From Bacteroidota bacterium (lineage in GTDB: Bacteria; Bacteroidota; Bacteroidia; NS11-12g; UBA955): a DNA stretch of 16,816 nt. Of the stretch, positions 1 to 7,291 are shown piece by piece. The notes under the pieces were generated by a model. It was given only the letters and a program-made list of their open reading frames with translations. It searched no databases and was not told where the DNA came from. Numbering within the stretch: the stretch's first letter is position 1; every line of letters begins with the position of its first letter. A program made the position numbers and the translations under genes. Where the stretch lies: contig CANFUB010000022.1 of the NCBI GenBank assembly GCA_947450015.1, forward strand, positions 1 to 16,816, given 5' to 3'.

Positions 1-496
1 GACCGCCACCACCAGCAGTTGCTTTGATGATTACGGGGTATCCAATATCTTGTGCTAACTTAATCCCTTCTTCAAATGTTTCTAACAAGCCATCGCTACC
101 AGGAATGGTAGGAACACCTGCCTTCTTCATAGAATCTTTGGCATTGCTTTTATCACCCATACCGTTGATTTGTTCAGGTGTAGCACCAATAAATTTGATA
201 CCATGGTCTTTACAAACTTGGCTAAATTTAGCATTCTCACTTAAAAAACCGTAACCAGGATGAATGGCATCGGCATTGGTAATTTCGGCTGCAGCAATGA
301 TATTCGGAATTTTTAAATAAGAAAGGTTACTAGGTGCAGGACCAATACATACCGCTTCGTCTGCAAAGCGTACATGTAAACTTTCTTTATCTGCTGTGCT
401 ATAAACGGCAACAGTTTTAATGCCCATCTCTTTACAAGTACGAATAATACGTAAAGCGATTTCTCCGCGGTTGGCAATTAATATTTTTTTAAACAT
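1..496 (-). CDS. accC: Biotin carboxylase subunit of acetyl-CoA carboxylase (N-terminal part, cut by window edge)
   Basis: AccC uses ATP and bicarbonate to carboxylate the biotin carried by AccB, the first half-reaction of malonyl-CoA synthesis in the cytoplasm. About 165 residues are visible from an ATG at 494-496. The protein opens MFKKILIANRGEIALRIIR, the hallmark biotin-carboxylase N-terminus. It continues through a typical preATP-grasp domain (HPGYGFLSEN near residue 80) into the ATP-grasp region, and the window cuts it in the glycine-rich loop (KATAGGGG). The remaining two thirds, with the catalytic residues, lie outside the window. It follows accB by 74 bases on the same strand with no promoter that I can see, so it is probably the distal gene of the operon starting with the DUF177 gene. 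Identity is very secure from the sequence; only completeness is unknown. Confidence 0.97.
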   Translation of the reverse strand, partial: MFKKILIANRGEIALRIIRTCKEMGIKTVAVYSTADKESLHVRFADEAVCIGPAPSNLSYLKIPNIIAAAEITNADAIHPGYGFLSENAKFSQVCKDHGIKFIGATPEQINGMGDKSNAKDSMKKAGVPTIPGSDGLLETFEEGIKLAQDIGYPVIIKATAGGGG

Positions 497-570
497 GCGT
501 GTAAATTGATAATTTGTTAATCTGCTAATTTGACCATTAAATCAAACCAACAAATCACTGAATTGACATC

Positions 571-1050
571 TTAGTTAGGTTCTACAAGGAATAATGGTTG
601 ATCATATTCAACTGGTGTTGCATTATCAACTAATACTTTCACAATTTTACCACTGATTTCAGATTCAATTTCATTGAATAATTTCATGGCCTCAATGATA
701 CAAACAGCTTTTCCTGGTTTCACTTCATCGCCAACATTTACAAACATTGGTTTATCTGGAGAAGATGAACGGTAGAAAGTACCAATCATTGGTGATTTAA
801 TAGTGATTAAATTATCAGCAACAACAGGCTTTTCAGCTACTGGCGCTGCAGCTGGAGCAGCTGGCAAAGCAGGTGCAGCAGCAGCTGGTGCAGCAGGAGC
901 GGCAGCTTGAATATACTGAGGAGCAGAAACCATTTGAGTGACTGGTTTTCTAATCACAATTTTAAAATCTTTTTTCTCGATTTCTACCTCGCCTACATTC
1001 TTTTGGGCAGATACAAACTTGATTAAGTTTTCTATTTCTTTAATATCCAT
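571..1050 (-). CDS. accB: Biotin carboxyl carrier protein of acetyl-CoA carboxylase
   Basis: AccB carries the biotin that is carboxylated by AccC and then presented to the carboxyltransferase (AccAD). The protein is 159 residues, close to the usual 150-170. Residues 1-36 are the charged N-terminal region, residues 48-75 a flexible Ala/Pro-rich linker, and residues 80-158 the biotinyl domain. The biotin attachment motif EAMKLFNEIES is present, with the acceptor Lys at about 123. The start is ATG at 1048-1050 (MDIKEIENLIKF), the standard family N-terminus. It lies between fabH (50-base gap) and accC (74-base gap) on one strand, with no convincing promoter in either gap, which fits a single operon. 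Many Bacteroidota place efp between fabH and accB; it is not here. Identity is secure. Confidence 0.98.
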   Translation of the reverse strand: MDIKEIENLIKFVSAQKNVGEVEIEKKDFKIVIRKPVTQMVSAPQYIQAAAPAAPAAAAPALPAAPAAAPVAEKPVVADNLITIKSPMIGTFYRSSSPDKPMFVNVGDEVKPGKAVCIIEAMKLFNEIESEISGKIVKVLVDNATPVEYDQPLFLVEPN

Positions 1051-1100
1051 AATATGCTTGATTTATTTTTTTATTGAAGTTTGTTTTTGAAATTTTTGGA

Positions 1101-2096
1101 TTAGCTATTGTAGGCCCATTTAATGTAGATACTGCCCCAAGTAAAGCCACCACCAAAGGTTGCTAAAATTAAGTTGTCTCCTTTTTTAAATTGCTTTTCA
1201 AAATCCCAAAATAGCAAAGGCAAAGTACCACTCGTGGTATTGCCATATTTTTCTATGTTCATTAAGACCTTTTCAGGTGCTAAATTCATTTTCTCGGCAG
1301 TGTAATCAATGATTCTTTTATTGGCTTGGTGGGCTAATAAATAATCGACATCATCTGGCGTTAAATTATTTCTCTCCATAATTTGGGTTGAAACATCGGC
1401 CATGTTTGTGGTTGCATATTTAAACACCGTTTTACCTTCTTGGTATACATAGTGCTCACGTGCATCAATGGTTTCGTGGGTAGGTGGCTTGAGTGATCCA
1501 CCTGCTTTTTGGTGTAAAAATTCTCTACCGCTTCCATCAGATTTCAAAATTGAATCGATGATACCATAACCTTCTTCATTTGGTTCGAGTAGCACTGCTC
1601 CTCCACCATCTCCAAAGATAATACAGGTATTGCGATCGGTATAGTCAATGATTGCGCTCATTTTATCGAAGCCGCAAACCACCACTTTTTTGTGTTTTCC
1701 CGATTCAATAAACTTTGCACCAGTATCAAGGGCATATAAAAAGCCACTGCAAGCAGCGGCCAAATCAAATCCCCAAGCATTTTTAGCACCTATTTTATCG
1801 CACACAATATTGGCGCATGATGGGAATACTAAATCGCCGGTAATGGTGGCTACAATTAATAAATCTATTTCTTCGGCCGAGATACCGCGTTTTTTAAGCA
1901 ATTCATTAACAGCAGCTACGGCCATATCTGAAGTTGCTTTGCCCGGCTCTCTAAGAATTCTTCTTTCTTTAATACCAGTGCGGGAAGTAATCCATTCGTC
2001 GTTGGTATCTACTAACTTTTCTAAATCAAAATTCGTCAATTTAGTTTCGGGTACATACCCTCCAATTGCGGTAATCGCTGCAGTAATTTTACTCAT
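1101..2096 (-). CDS. fabH: Beta-ketoacyl-ACP synthase III (FabH)
   Basis: FabH condenses an acyl-CoA primer with malonyl-ACP to start type II fatty acid synthesis. In Bacteroidota the primers are often branched, which is family knowledge and not visible here. The protein is 331 residues, the normal FabH length. It has the nucleophile Cys116 in AAACSGFLYAL, His256 in LLAHQANKRI and Asn286 in YGNTTSGTLP, giving the full Cys-His-Asn triad. The CoA-binding loop region (TNDEWITSRTGIKER, residues 31-45) and the C-terminal GGGFTWG motif are also present. The start is ATG at 2094-2096. It sits 60 bases after plsX and 50 bases before accB on the same strand. A near-miss -7 element (TACTTTG, one base short of TAnnTTTG) lies in the plsX-fabH gap, but without a -33 partner I infer cotranscription. 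Identity is secure. Confidence 0.98.
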   Translation of the reverse strand: MSKITAAITAIGGYVPETKLTNFDLEKLVDTNDEWITSRTGIKERRILREPGKATSDMAVAAVNELLKKRGISAEEIDLLIVATITGDLVFPSCANIVCDKIGAKNAWGFDLAAACSGFLYALDTGAKFIESGKHKKVVVCGFDKMSAIIDYTDRNTCIIFGDGGGAVLLEPNEEGYGIIDSILKSDGSGREFLHQKAGGSLKPPTHETIDAREHYVYQEGKTVFKYATTNMADVSTQIMERNNLTPDDVDYLLAHQANKRIIDYTAEKMNLAPEKVLMNIEKYGNTTSGTLPLLFWDFEKQFKKGDNLILATFGGGFTWGSIYIKWAYNS

Positions 2097-2156
2097 TAAA
2101 ATGAAATTTTGACCAGTTTGTGGGTTGCAAAGTAAAAAATATCCGTAAATTTATTG

Positions 2157-3089
2157 CTAAAAAGATTGTTTTATTTTTTCAATTAGTTTTGAATCAACTA
2201 CAACTTTTGCTTGTTTGAACATGCTAACAAAGGTATCAGCCTTTGATATACCATGACCAATAATCACTGGCTCATTAACACCTAAAATAGCCGACCCTCC
2301 GTAATGTTTAAAATTAAATCTATCCAGATAATCATTTTGAACACCTTGCTTCGCTAGATTATAATAAAAACCTTCGCATACTTTTAAAACAATATTTCCA
2401 GTGTAGCCATCGCAGACCACAACATCGGCTTTATCGCTAAATATATCGCGTCCTTCTACATTACCAACGAATTCGATTCTCTCGTTCATTTCTAATAATG
2501 GATAGGTGGCTTGTATTAATAAATTGCCTTTTTCTTTTTCTTCGCCTATGCTCAATAAACCAACTTTTGGTTGTTTAATTCCATAGACATTTTGAGCATA
2601 TAATGATCCAAGAATGGCAAATTGATTCAATACCTCTGGCTTACAATCGGCATTGGCCCCAACATCCAATAATACGCCAAATCCTCCACTTACCTTTGGT
2701 AAAATGGAAGCAATTGTAGGACGTTGAACACCATTGATCGCTTTAACAGAGAACATAGAACCTACTAGCATAGCACCAGTATTACCGGCACCAATAAAGG
2801 CTTCTATTTGTTTCTCTAATAAATATCTGTAAGCTACATTAATGCTAGAATTCTTTTTGTGAGCAATTGCTTTGGTAGCGTGTTCGCTCATTTCAATCAC
2901 CTCTTCAGCATGAACAATTTCGAAGGTGTTCTCAGGAATGTTTAATTCACTGAGCACAGCAGTGATCTTAGCTTTATCGCCAAATAAAACCGGTACAATT
3001 TCGGGCACAGCTCTTTTTACTTCCACACAGCCTTTTACAGCTTCAAGTGGCGCAAAATCACCTCCCATGGCATCAATACCAATGCGCAT
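2157..3089 (-). CDS. plsX: Phosphate acyltransferase PlsX
   Basis: PlsX makes acyl-phosphate from acyl-ACP and phosphate, the donor used by PlsY for the first acylation of glycerol-3-phosphate. It is a peripheral membrane enzyme on the cytoplasmic side. At 310 residues it is of normal length. It starts with the family signature MRIGIDAMGGDFAP, and further conserved blocks include IGAGNTGAMLVGS (about residues 99-111), LLDVGAN (140-146) and VVVCDGYTGNIVLKVCEG (223-240). The ATG at 3087-3089 is 16 bases after the rpmF stop. The rpmF-plsX-fabH order is one of the most conserved small neighbourhoods in bacteria and ties ribosome production to lipid synthesis. No broken motif is seen. Confidence 0.98.
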   Translation of the reverse strand: MRIGIDAMGGDFAPLEAVKGCVEVKRAVPEIVPVLFGDKAKITAVLSELNIPENTFEIVHAEEVIEMSEHATKAIAHKKNSSINVAYRYLLEKQIEAFIGAGNTGAMLVGSMFSVKAINGVQRPTIASILPKVSGGFGVLLDVGANADCKPEVLNQFAILGSLYAQNVYGIKQPKVGLLSIGEEKEKGNLLIQATYPLLEMNERIEFVGNVEGRDIFSDKADVVVCDGYTGNIVLKVCEGFYYNLAKQGVQNDYLDRFNFKHYGGSAILGVNEPVIIGHGISKADTFVSMFKQAKVVVDSKLIEKIKQSF

Positions 3090-3105
3090 TTTTTTAAACT
3101 ATGAA

Positions 3106-3288
3106 TTAATCGTTACGACCTTTCATTACCTTAACACCTCTGTACATACCTGTTTCTAGGTTTACGCGGTGATAAATTGAAACTTCGCCTGTTGTAGGAT
3201 CAGCAATAAACTGTTTGTTACCCAATTTATCGTGTGTTCTACGTTTATCTCTTCTGGTTCTGGAAATCTTTCGTTTTGGATTTGGCAT
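3106..3288 (-). CDS. rpmF: Large ribosomal subunit protein bL32
   Basis: bL32 is a small basic protein of the 50S subunit. The 60 residues begin MPNPKRKISRTRRDKRRTHD, matching the family's PKRKxSxxRRDKRRxHxKL signature. The second half (TGEVSIYHRVNLETGMYRGVKV) is the usual C-terminal region. No cysteines are present, so this is the form without a zinc ribbon. The start is ATG at 3286-3288; the DUF177 gene ends 22 bases upstream and plsX begins 16 bases downstream, all on one strand. Length and context are entirely typical. Confidence 0.98.
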   Translation of the reverse strand: MPNPKRKISRTRRDKRRTHDKLGNKQFIADPTTGEVSIYHRVNLETGMYRGVKVMKGRND

Positions 3289-3310
3289 AATCGTTATTTA
3301 TTTTTTGTTA

Positions 3311-3823
3311 TTATTCTTCTTCTTCAAAATCGGTGGCTCTTTCAGCATCAGCTGTTTGCATTTCTACATCAATTACATCTGTTATTTTTCCAGTAATTGC
3401 GGAATCACAAACCTTTCCTACCATATCGCAAGTACTTTTGATTGGTAGCGAAATTAAAATAAAGTCAAAGAGTGGTTGAGCTATGTTTATCTTATACTCA
3501 GATGGCAGCATATAAATGATATCATCTTGGTCTTCCAATAAGTTCTCTGTAATCTTAACCATTAACAAGTTGGAACTATTAATGGGCAAACTTATGGGTG
3601 ATAAGCACCTGTCACAATCTAAATTGACCTTACCTTCCAACAAAAATAACAATTTGAATGTATTGCTACCTTTTGTAAAACTCAATTTTAACTTTAAATC
3701 TTCTGCTGTTAAAGAACTCTCAAACGCTTCAAAAAAATCATTATTTATGTCAAAGTCAAACCAGTGCTCGCCTTGTCCAAGCTTTACAAATTCAATATCA
3801 AAGGCTTTCAATGGCTTGCTCAT
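3311..3823 (-). CDS. yceD: DUF177/YceD family protein
   Basis: DUF177 (YceD) proteins are almost always encoded just upstream of rpmF. They have been linked to 23S rRNA accumulation or maturation, but the biochemical role is not settled. This one has 170 residues, a normal length. It shows the family's central motif with paired cysteines, LDCDRCLSPI (Cys70 and Cys73), and two more at Cys132 and Cys139. The C-terminus is very acidic (DFEEEE). No signal peptide or membrane segment is seen, so it should be cytoplasmic. The start is ATG at 3821-3823, only about 27 bases below a good TAnnTTTG promoter, making this the first gene of the DUF177-rpmF-plsX-fabH-accB-accC operon. The family call rests on the CxxC motif plus the position. 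Confidence 0.93.
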   Translation of the reverse strand: MSKPLKAFDIEFVKLGQGEHWFDFDINNDFFEAFESSLTAEDLKLKLSFTKGSNTFKLLFLLEGKVNLDCDRCLSPISLPINSSNLLMVKITENLLEDQDDIIYMLPSEYKINIAQPLFDFILISLPIKSTCDMVGKVCDSAITGKITDVIDVEMQTADAERATDFEEEE

Positions 3824-3850
3824 AAATCTATAATTTTAAAAAACGGACTG

Positions 3851-3882
3851 CAAAAGTAATAGAATTGCGCTAAATTTCCAAA
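3851..3882 (-). promoter_or_regulatory. Bacteroidota-type promoter for the DUF177-rpmF-plsX-fabH-accBC operon
   Basis: On the minus strand a -33 box TTTG (3882-3879) is followed by a 20-base spacer and the -7 box TACTTTTG (3858-3851), matching the Bacteroidota consensus TTTG-N19~20-TAnnTTTG. Transcription should start about 20 bases before the DUF177 ATG. The -33 box lies inside the loop of the hairpin at 3869-3899. Confidence 0.75.
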
Positions 3883-3899
3883 ATGGATTGAAATTTAGC
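3869..3899 (-). terminator. 10-bp perfect hairpin downstream of bamA, overlapping the next promoter
   Basis: The arms GCTAAATTTC (3869-3878) and GAAATTTAGC (3890-3899) pair perfectly over 10 bp with an 11-base loop. The hairpin starts 11 bases after the bamA stop codon. On the minus strand it is followed by GCAATTCTATTACTTTTG, which is T-rich but has no continuous T run, so it is only an imperfect intrinsic terminator. The loop holds the TTTG -33 box of the following operon. It may instead be an operator-like palindrome. Confidence 0.5.
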
Positions 3900-3909
3900 T
3901 ATCTAATTG

Positions 3910-6474
3910 CTAAAATTGTTGTCCAATAAAGAAGTGAAACTGACCTGGTTTTTGTGTTAATCCACTGCGTAAGGTCTTCCAATCGAAGCCATAAGCATAA
4001 TCTAAACCTAATAAACCAAACATTGGCAAGAATAGGCGAACACCCACACCTGCACTGCGTTTTAAGTCAAACGGATTATAGGTTCTTGGATCAATCCAAG
4101 CATTACCAGCTTCGGCAAACGTATGAAAATATACTGAAGCGCTTGGAGAATTTGTAAGTGGATAGCGCAATTCACATGTAAATTTATTGAAAATAGATGC
4201 TCCGGCACTTGAACTTGCGCCCACTGCATTCTGAGTAATCGTTCTATCAGGATAACCGCGCAATGAGACAATTTCTGTACCCAATTGACCAAAACTATTC
4301 AAACCACTACCACCCACCATAAAACGTTCGAATGGCGACAAGCCCAAAGTTTTATTGTAATAGCCTAAATAACCAAAGCGCAACTTTGTGGCCAACACAA
4401 ACTTACCAAATAGTTGGGTATAGTTTTCGGCATCAAATTTCCATTTGTGGTATTCAATGAATTTAAACTTCTCTGCAATGGACATTGTGGAATAATCCTT
4501 ATTGGTAAAACTAGAGAATGGCGGTGTAACAGCCAAACTAAAATTATAAGAAGAACCGCCCGTTGGGAAAATTGGCTCGGTGGTAGAGCTTCTAGACAGG
4601 GCAAATTTTAGTTCTATATTGTTACTTTTACCTGTATTGATTTGCAAGCCATATGCGCCATTGGCGTTCTGTAAATTATATTGCGAATAACTTAACGAGT
4701 AAAATGCTGAGAAGAAATCATCTGGCCAACGCAAGCGCTTACCTAGCGACAAGGATGCACCCGTGATGCGTATCGCTTGTTTTGCTGGGTCGGTTCTTGG
4801 TTTGTTGTCAAAAGATTGATTGGTTCTGTAAATACTCGTAGTAAAGGCATTTGGTTTTTTACCGCCTAACCAAGGTTCTGTAAATGAGAAATTATAAGAT
4901 TGATAAAACAAACCATTGGATTGTGCTCTTATACTTAATCGCTGCCCATCGCCCGATGGCAATGGATTCCATGCACTAGGATGCAATAGTTTACGGGTAG
5001 AGAAATTATTAAGTGTTAAACCTAAAGTACCTACCAAACCGCCATATCCACCATAACTCGATCCATATTGTGTTGCTGTGTTTCTGTTACCACCCCAACC
5101 ACCAGATAACTCAATTTGGTCGTTGGCCTTTTCTGCTACCTTATATTCAATATCAACTGTACCAGCCCCAGGATTTGGTATTGGGTTTACGCCCATGGCC
5201 TGTGGATCAAAATAACCCAACTGCGACAATTCACGAATAGAGCGTTGAATATCACTTCTAGAAAATTTTTGACCAGGACGGGTGCGCAATTCTCTTAGAA
5301 TAACATGGTCGCTCGTTTTGGTATTACCAATAATTTTAATTTTATCGTAAACAGCTTGTGCGCGTTCAACAATGCGAATTTCAAAATCAATACTATCGTT
5401 TTCAACCTTGGTTTCTACAGGTGTAATACCAAAGAATAAATAGCCATCGTCCATGTATAAACTTGAAATATCTGAGCCATTCTGACTATAAATTAAACGC
5501 TCCTCAAGCACCGATAAATCATAAATATCACCTTTTTTAATGCCCAATATCTTTGTTAAATCTTCGCTTGAATACTTGTTGTTGCCAGTAAAAACAATGT
5601 TTCTGAAAAAATACTTTTTACCCTCATTCACACCTATTTTTATGGCTACCCTGTTATCGCTAATCTTTACAACAGAATCAAACGTTAAACTCGCATCTCT
5701 GTAGCCTTTGCTATTGTATTTTTTTACAATCTCTTCCTTTTCTTCGTTATAGGTTTCTTCAATAAATTTCGAAGATTTAAATAAATTGATTTTTGATTTT
5801 TTGCGTTTTGTTTTTGCTAGCGTCTTTCTTAAATCATTGTCTGATAATGCATCATTGCCAACAAATTCAATATCATATACTTTAACTTTTTTACCCTTAT
5901 CTACCGCTATTCTTAGAATATCTTTGTTCGGGAATGTATCTGGATCTTGGCGGATGTCTATTTTTACACCAAAATAACCCTTCTTATAATAATGGTTGGT
6001 GATTTCGCGTTTGGTTCTGTTTATCAAATTTTCGTTGATGAGCATACCCGCTTTAATGGTCAATTCTTCTCTTAAATTCTTAGACTCACTTTTGCCTAAA
6101 CCACGCAATGAAAACTTCGACAGTCTAGGTCTTTCTTTCACTGAAATAACTAAGTAGATATAATCGCCTTCTATCTTTTTTGCATAAATAATGACACTCG
6201 AAAAATAATCTTGTTTCCAAAGATTTTCAATGGCCGTTGAGATTTCATTTCCAGGAATTTTTATCGTTTGGTTAATTGATAGATTGCTATTAAAAATAAT
6301 TGCATTTTTATCAATGTACTTATTGCCTTTGGTTTCTATACCTGCAATTATATACTCTGCTGGCTTGTTATAATCGAGGGGCAGGTATAACCTTGAACTA
6401 TCGGTTTGACCCTTTAGCACAATAGCGCCAAACAAACATAAAAACAGAGAAGTGTATTGAAAAAATTTACGCAT
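3910..6474 (-). CDS. bamA: Outer membrane protein assembly factor BamA
   Basis: BamA is the essential outer-membrane insertase that folds beta-barrel proteins. The 854-residue protein starts with a signal peptide (about residues 1-23, ending VLKGQ). Roughly five POTRA domains follow at about 40-116, 118-195, 198-285, 288-370 and 373-447. The 16-strand barrel spans about 455-854 and ends in Phe, as outer-membrane barrels do. The barrel lid motif appears as LRGYPDRT (near 738), the equivalent of VRGF in proteobacterial BamA. A Gly/Tyr/Ser-rich stretch at 466-480 lies at the POTRA-barrel junction. Its ATG (6472-6474) overlaps the uppS stop by 8 bases, so the two are probably translationally coupled. 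In many Bacteroidota OmpH/Skp chaperone genes follow bamA; here a hairpin and the DUF177 operon follow. Identity is secure. Confidence 0.97.
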   Translation of the reverse strand: MRKFFQYTSLFLCLFGAIVLKGQTDSSRLYLPLDYNKPAEYIIAGIETKGNKYIDKNAIIFNSNLSINQTIKIPGNEISTAIENLWKQDYFSSVIIYAKKIEGDYIYLVISVKERPRLSKFSLRGLGKSESKNLREELTIKAGMLINENLINRTKREITNHYYKKGYFGVKIDIRQDPDTFPNKDILRIAVDKGKKVKVYDIEFVGNDALSDNDLRKTLAKTKRKKSKINLFKSSKFIEETYNEEKEEIVKKYNSKGYRDASLTFDSVVKISDNRVAIKIGVNEGKKYFFRNIVFTGNNKYSSEDLTKILGIKKGDIYDLSVLEERLIYSQNGSDISSLYMDDGYLFFGITPVETKVENDSIDFEIRIVERAQAVYDKIKIIGNTKTSDHVILRELRTRPGQKFSRSDIQRSIRELSQLGYFDPQAMGVNPIPNPGAGTVDIEYKVAEKANDQIELSGGWGGNRNTATQYGSSYGGYGGLVGTLGLTLNNFSTRKLLHPSAWNPLPSGDGQRLSIRAQSNGLFYQSYNFSFTEPWLGGKKPNAFTTSIYRTNQSFDNKPRTDPAKQAIRITGASLSLGKRLRWPDDFFSAFYSLSYSQYNLQNANGAYGLQINTGKSNNIELKFALSRSSTTEPIFPTGGSSYNFSLAVTPPFSSFTNKDYSTMSIAEKFKFIEYHKWKFDAENYTQLFGKFVLATKLRFGYLGYYNKTLGLSPFERFMVGGSGLNSFGQLGTEIVSLRGYPDRTITQNAVGASSSAGASIFNKFTCELRYPLTNSPSASVYFHTFAEAGNAWIDPRTYNPFDLKRSAGVGVRLFLPMFGLLGLDYAYGFDWKTLRSGLTQKPGQFHFFIGQQF

Positions 6475-7252
6475 TGTGATGATCAGTTATTTGTTCACTG
6501 GTTTTTCCAAAACGACGTTCGCGTTTTTGATAGTCAATGATTGCTTTATAGAAAGATTCTTTGTCAAACTCGGGCCAGTAAGCATCGGTAAAATAAAATT
6601 CGCCATAAGCCATCTCCCATAACATAAAGTTACTAATGCGGTATTCGCCACTGGTACGAATTAAAAGCTCTGGTTCAGGAAAATGACCCGTATCTAAGGC
6701 ATTTGAGATTTCTGTCTCGTTAATTTGTTCTACCTCCAATTCACCCGACTTAACCCTTTGAGCAATGGCCTTGGTTGCTTGGATAATGTCCCAACGCGCA
6801 CTGTAATTAATCGCCAAAATCAAATCCATTTGGGTATTGTTTTCAGTTAATTTCATTGCCTCTAACAATTCATTGTAAGCATCGGTAGGCAACCCTTTGA
6901 TGTCGCCAATGGTACGCAAACGAATGTTGTTTTTTTGCAAGGTCGCCACCTCTTTGCGAATCGTGCGAACCAATAAAGTCATAATGGCGGTAACTTCTAA
7001 TTTTGGTCGGTTCCAATTCTCGGTGCTAAACGTATAAAGTGTTAAATATTTAACACCCAGTGAGGCTGCAGCCTCTGTTACAGTTCTTACAGATTTAACG
7101 CCATATTCATGTCCAACCACTCTTGGCAAGGCGCGTTTTTTAGCCCATCTACCATTACCATCCATAATAATGGCAACGTGTTTGGGTAATCTCTCTATAT
7201 TAATTTCAGGCAGAAGGCTTTTTGAGGCCATTTGGTAATTCAGTGTTAGCAT
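6467..7252 (-). CDS. uppS: Isoprenyl transferase (undecaprenyl diphosphate synthase)
   Basis: UppS adds cis-isoprene units to farnesyl diphosphate to make the undecaprenyl carrier used for peptidoglycan and O-antigen. It is cytoplasmic and needs Mg2+. The 261 residues hold all family blocks: MDGNGRWAKKR with the catalytic Asp31, FSTENW (75-80), NYSARWDI (149-156), and LLIRTSGEYRISNFMLW (196-212) with the diphosphate-binding Arg and Ser. The first ATG is at 7250-7252, but a TACTTTTG -7 element ends one base before it, so transcripts from that element would miss this codon. The second Met (residue 8, ATG at 7229-7231, MASKSLLPEINIERLPKHV) is then the better start, and both give a normal family length. 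The gene follows porG by 28 bases and overlaps bamA by 8. The porG-uppS-bamA order is also found in Porphyromonas gingivalis and many other Bacteroidota. Confidence 0.96.
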   Translation of the reverse strand: MLTLNYQMASKSLLPEINIERLPKHVAIIMDGNGRWAKKRALPRVVGHEYGVKSVRTVTEAAASLGVKYLTLYTFSTENWNRPKLEVTAIMTLLVRTIRKEVATLQKNNIRLRTIGDIKGLPTDAYNELLEAMKLTENNTQMDLILAINYSARWDIIQATKAIAQRVKSGELEVEQINETEISNALDTGHFPEPELLIRTSGEYRISNFMLWEMAYGEFYFTDAYWPEFDKESFYKAIIDYQKRERRFGKTSEQITDHHNA

Positions 7253-7253
7253 G

Positions 7254-7261
7254 CAAAAGTA
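7254..7261 (-). promoter_or_regulatory. Possible -7 promoter element abutting uppS
   Basis: TACTTTTG on the minus strand fits TAnnTTTG and sits in the 28-base porG-uppS gap, one base before the first uppS ATG. I see no TTTG at the proper -33 distance. If used, it would start transcription at or within the first codons and favour the Met8 start. It could also be a chance match. Confidence 0.35.
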
Positions 7262-7270
7262 AGGTAAAAT

Positions 7271-7291
7271 ATCCGTATGGTTAAAACGGAT
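7271..7291 (-). repeat. Short inverted repeat over the porG stop codon
   Basis: ATCCGT (7271-7276) and ACGGAT (7286-7291) form a 6-bp stem with a 9-base loop that includes the porG stop. No T run follows on the minus strand, so I do not call it a terminator. It could mildly attenuate readthrough into uppS and bamA. Confidence 0.3.

Noticed and set aside
840..910. GC-rich repetitive stretch as a separate repeat element
   Set aside because: It encodes the Ala/Pro linker of AccB, which is normal for this family.
1648..2112. Plus-strand open frame of 154 codons
   Set aside because: It lies antisense to fabH, has no recognisable domain, and fabH has full catalytic motifs and family length.
2128..2134. 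TACTTTG in the plsX-fabH gap as a promoter for fabH
   Set aside because: The spacing inside the element is one base short of TAnnTTTG and there is no TTTG at the -33 distance.
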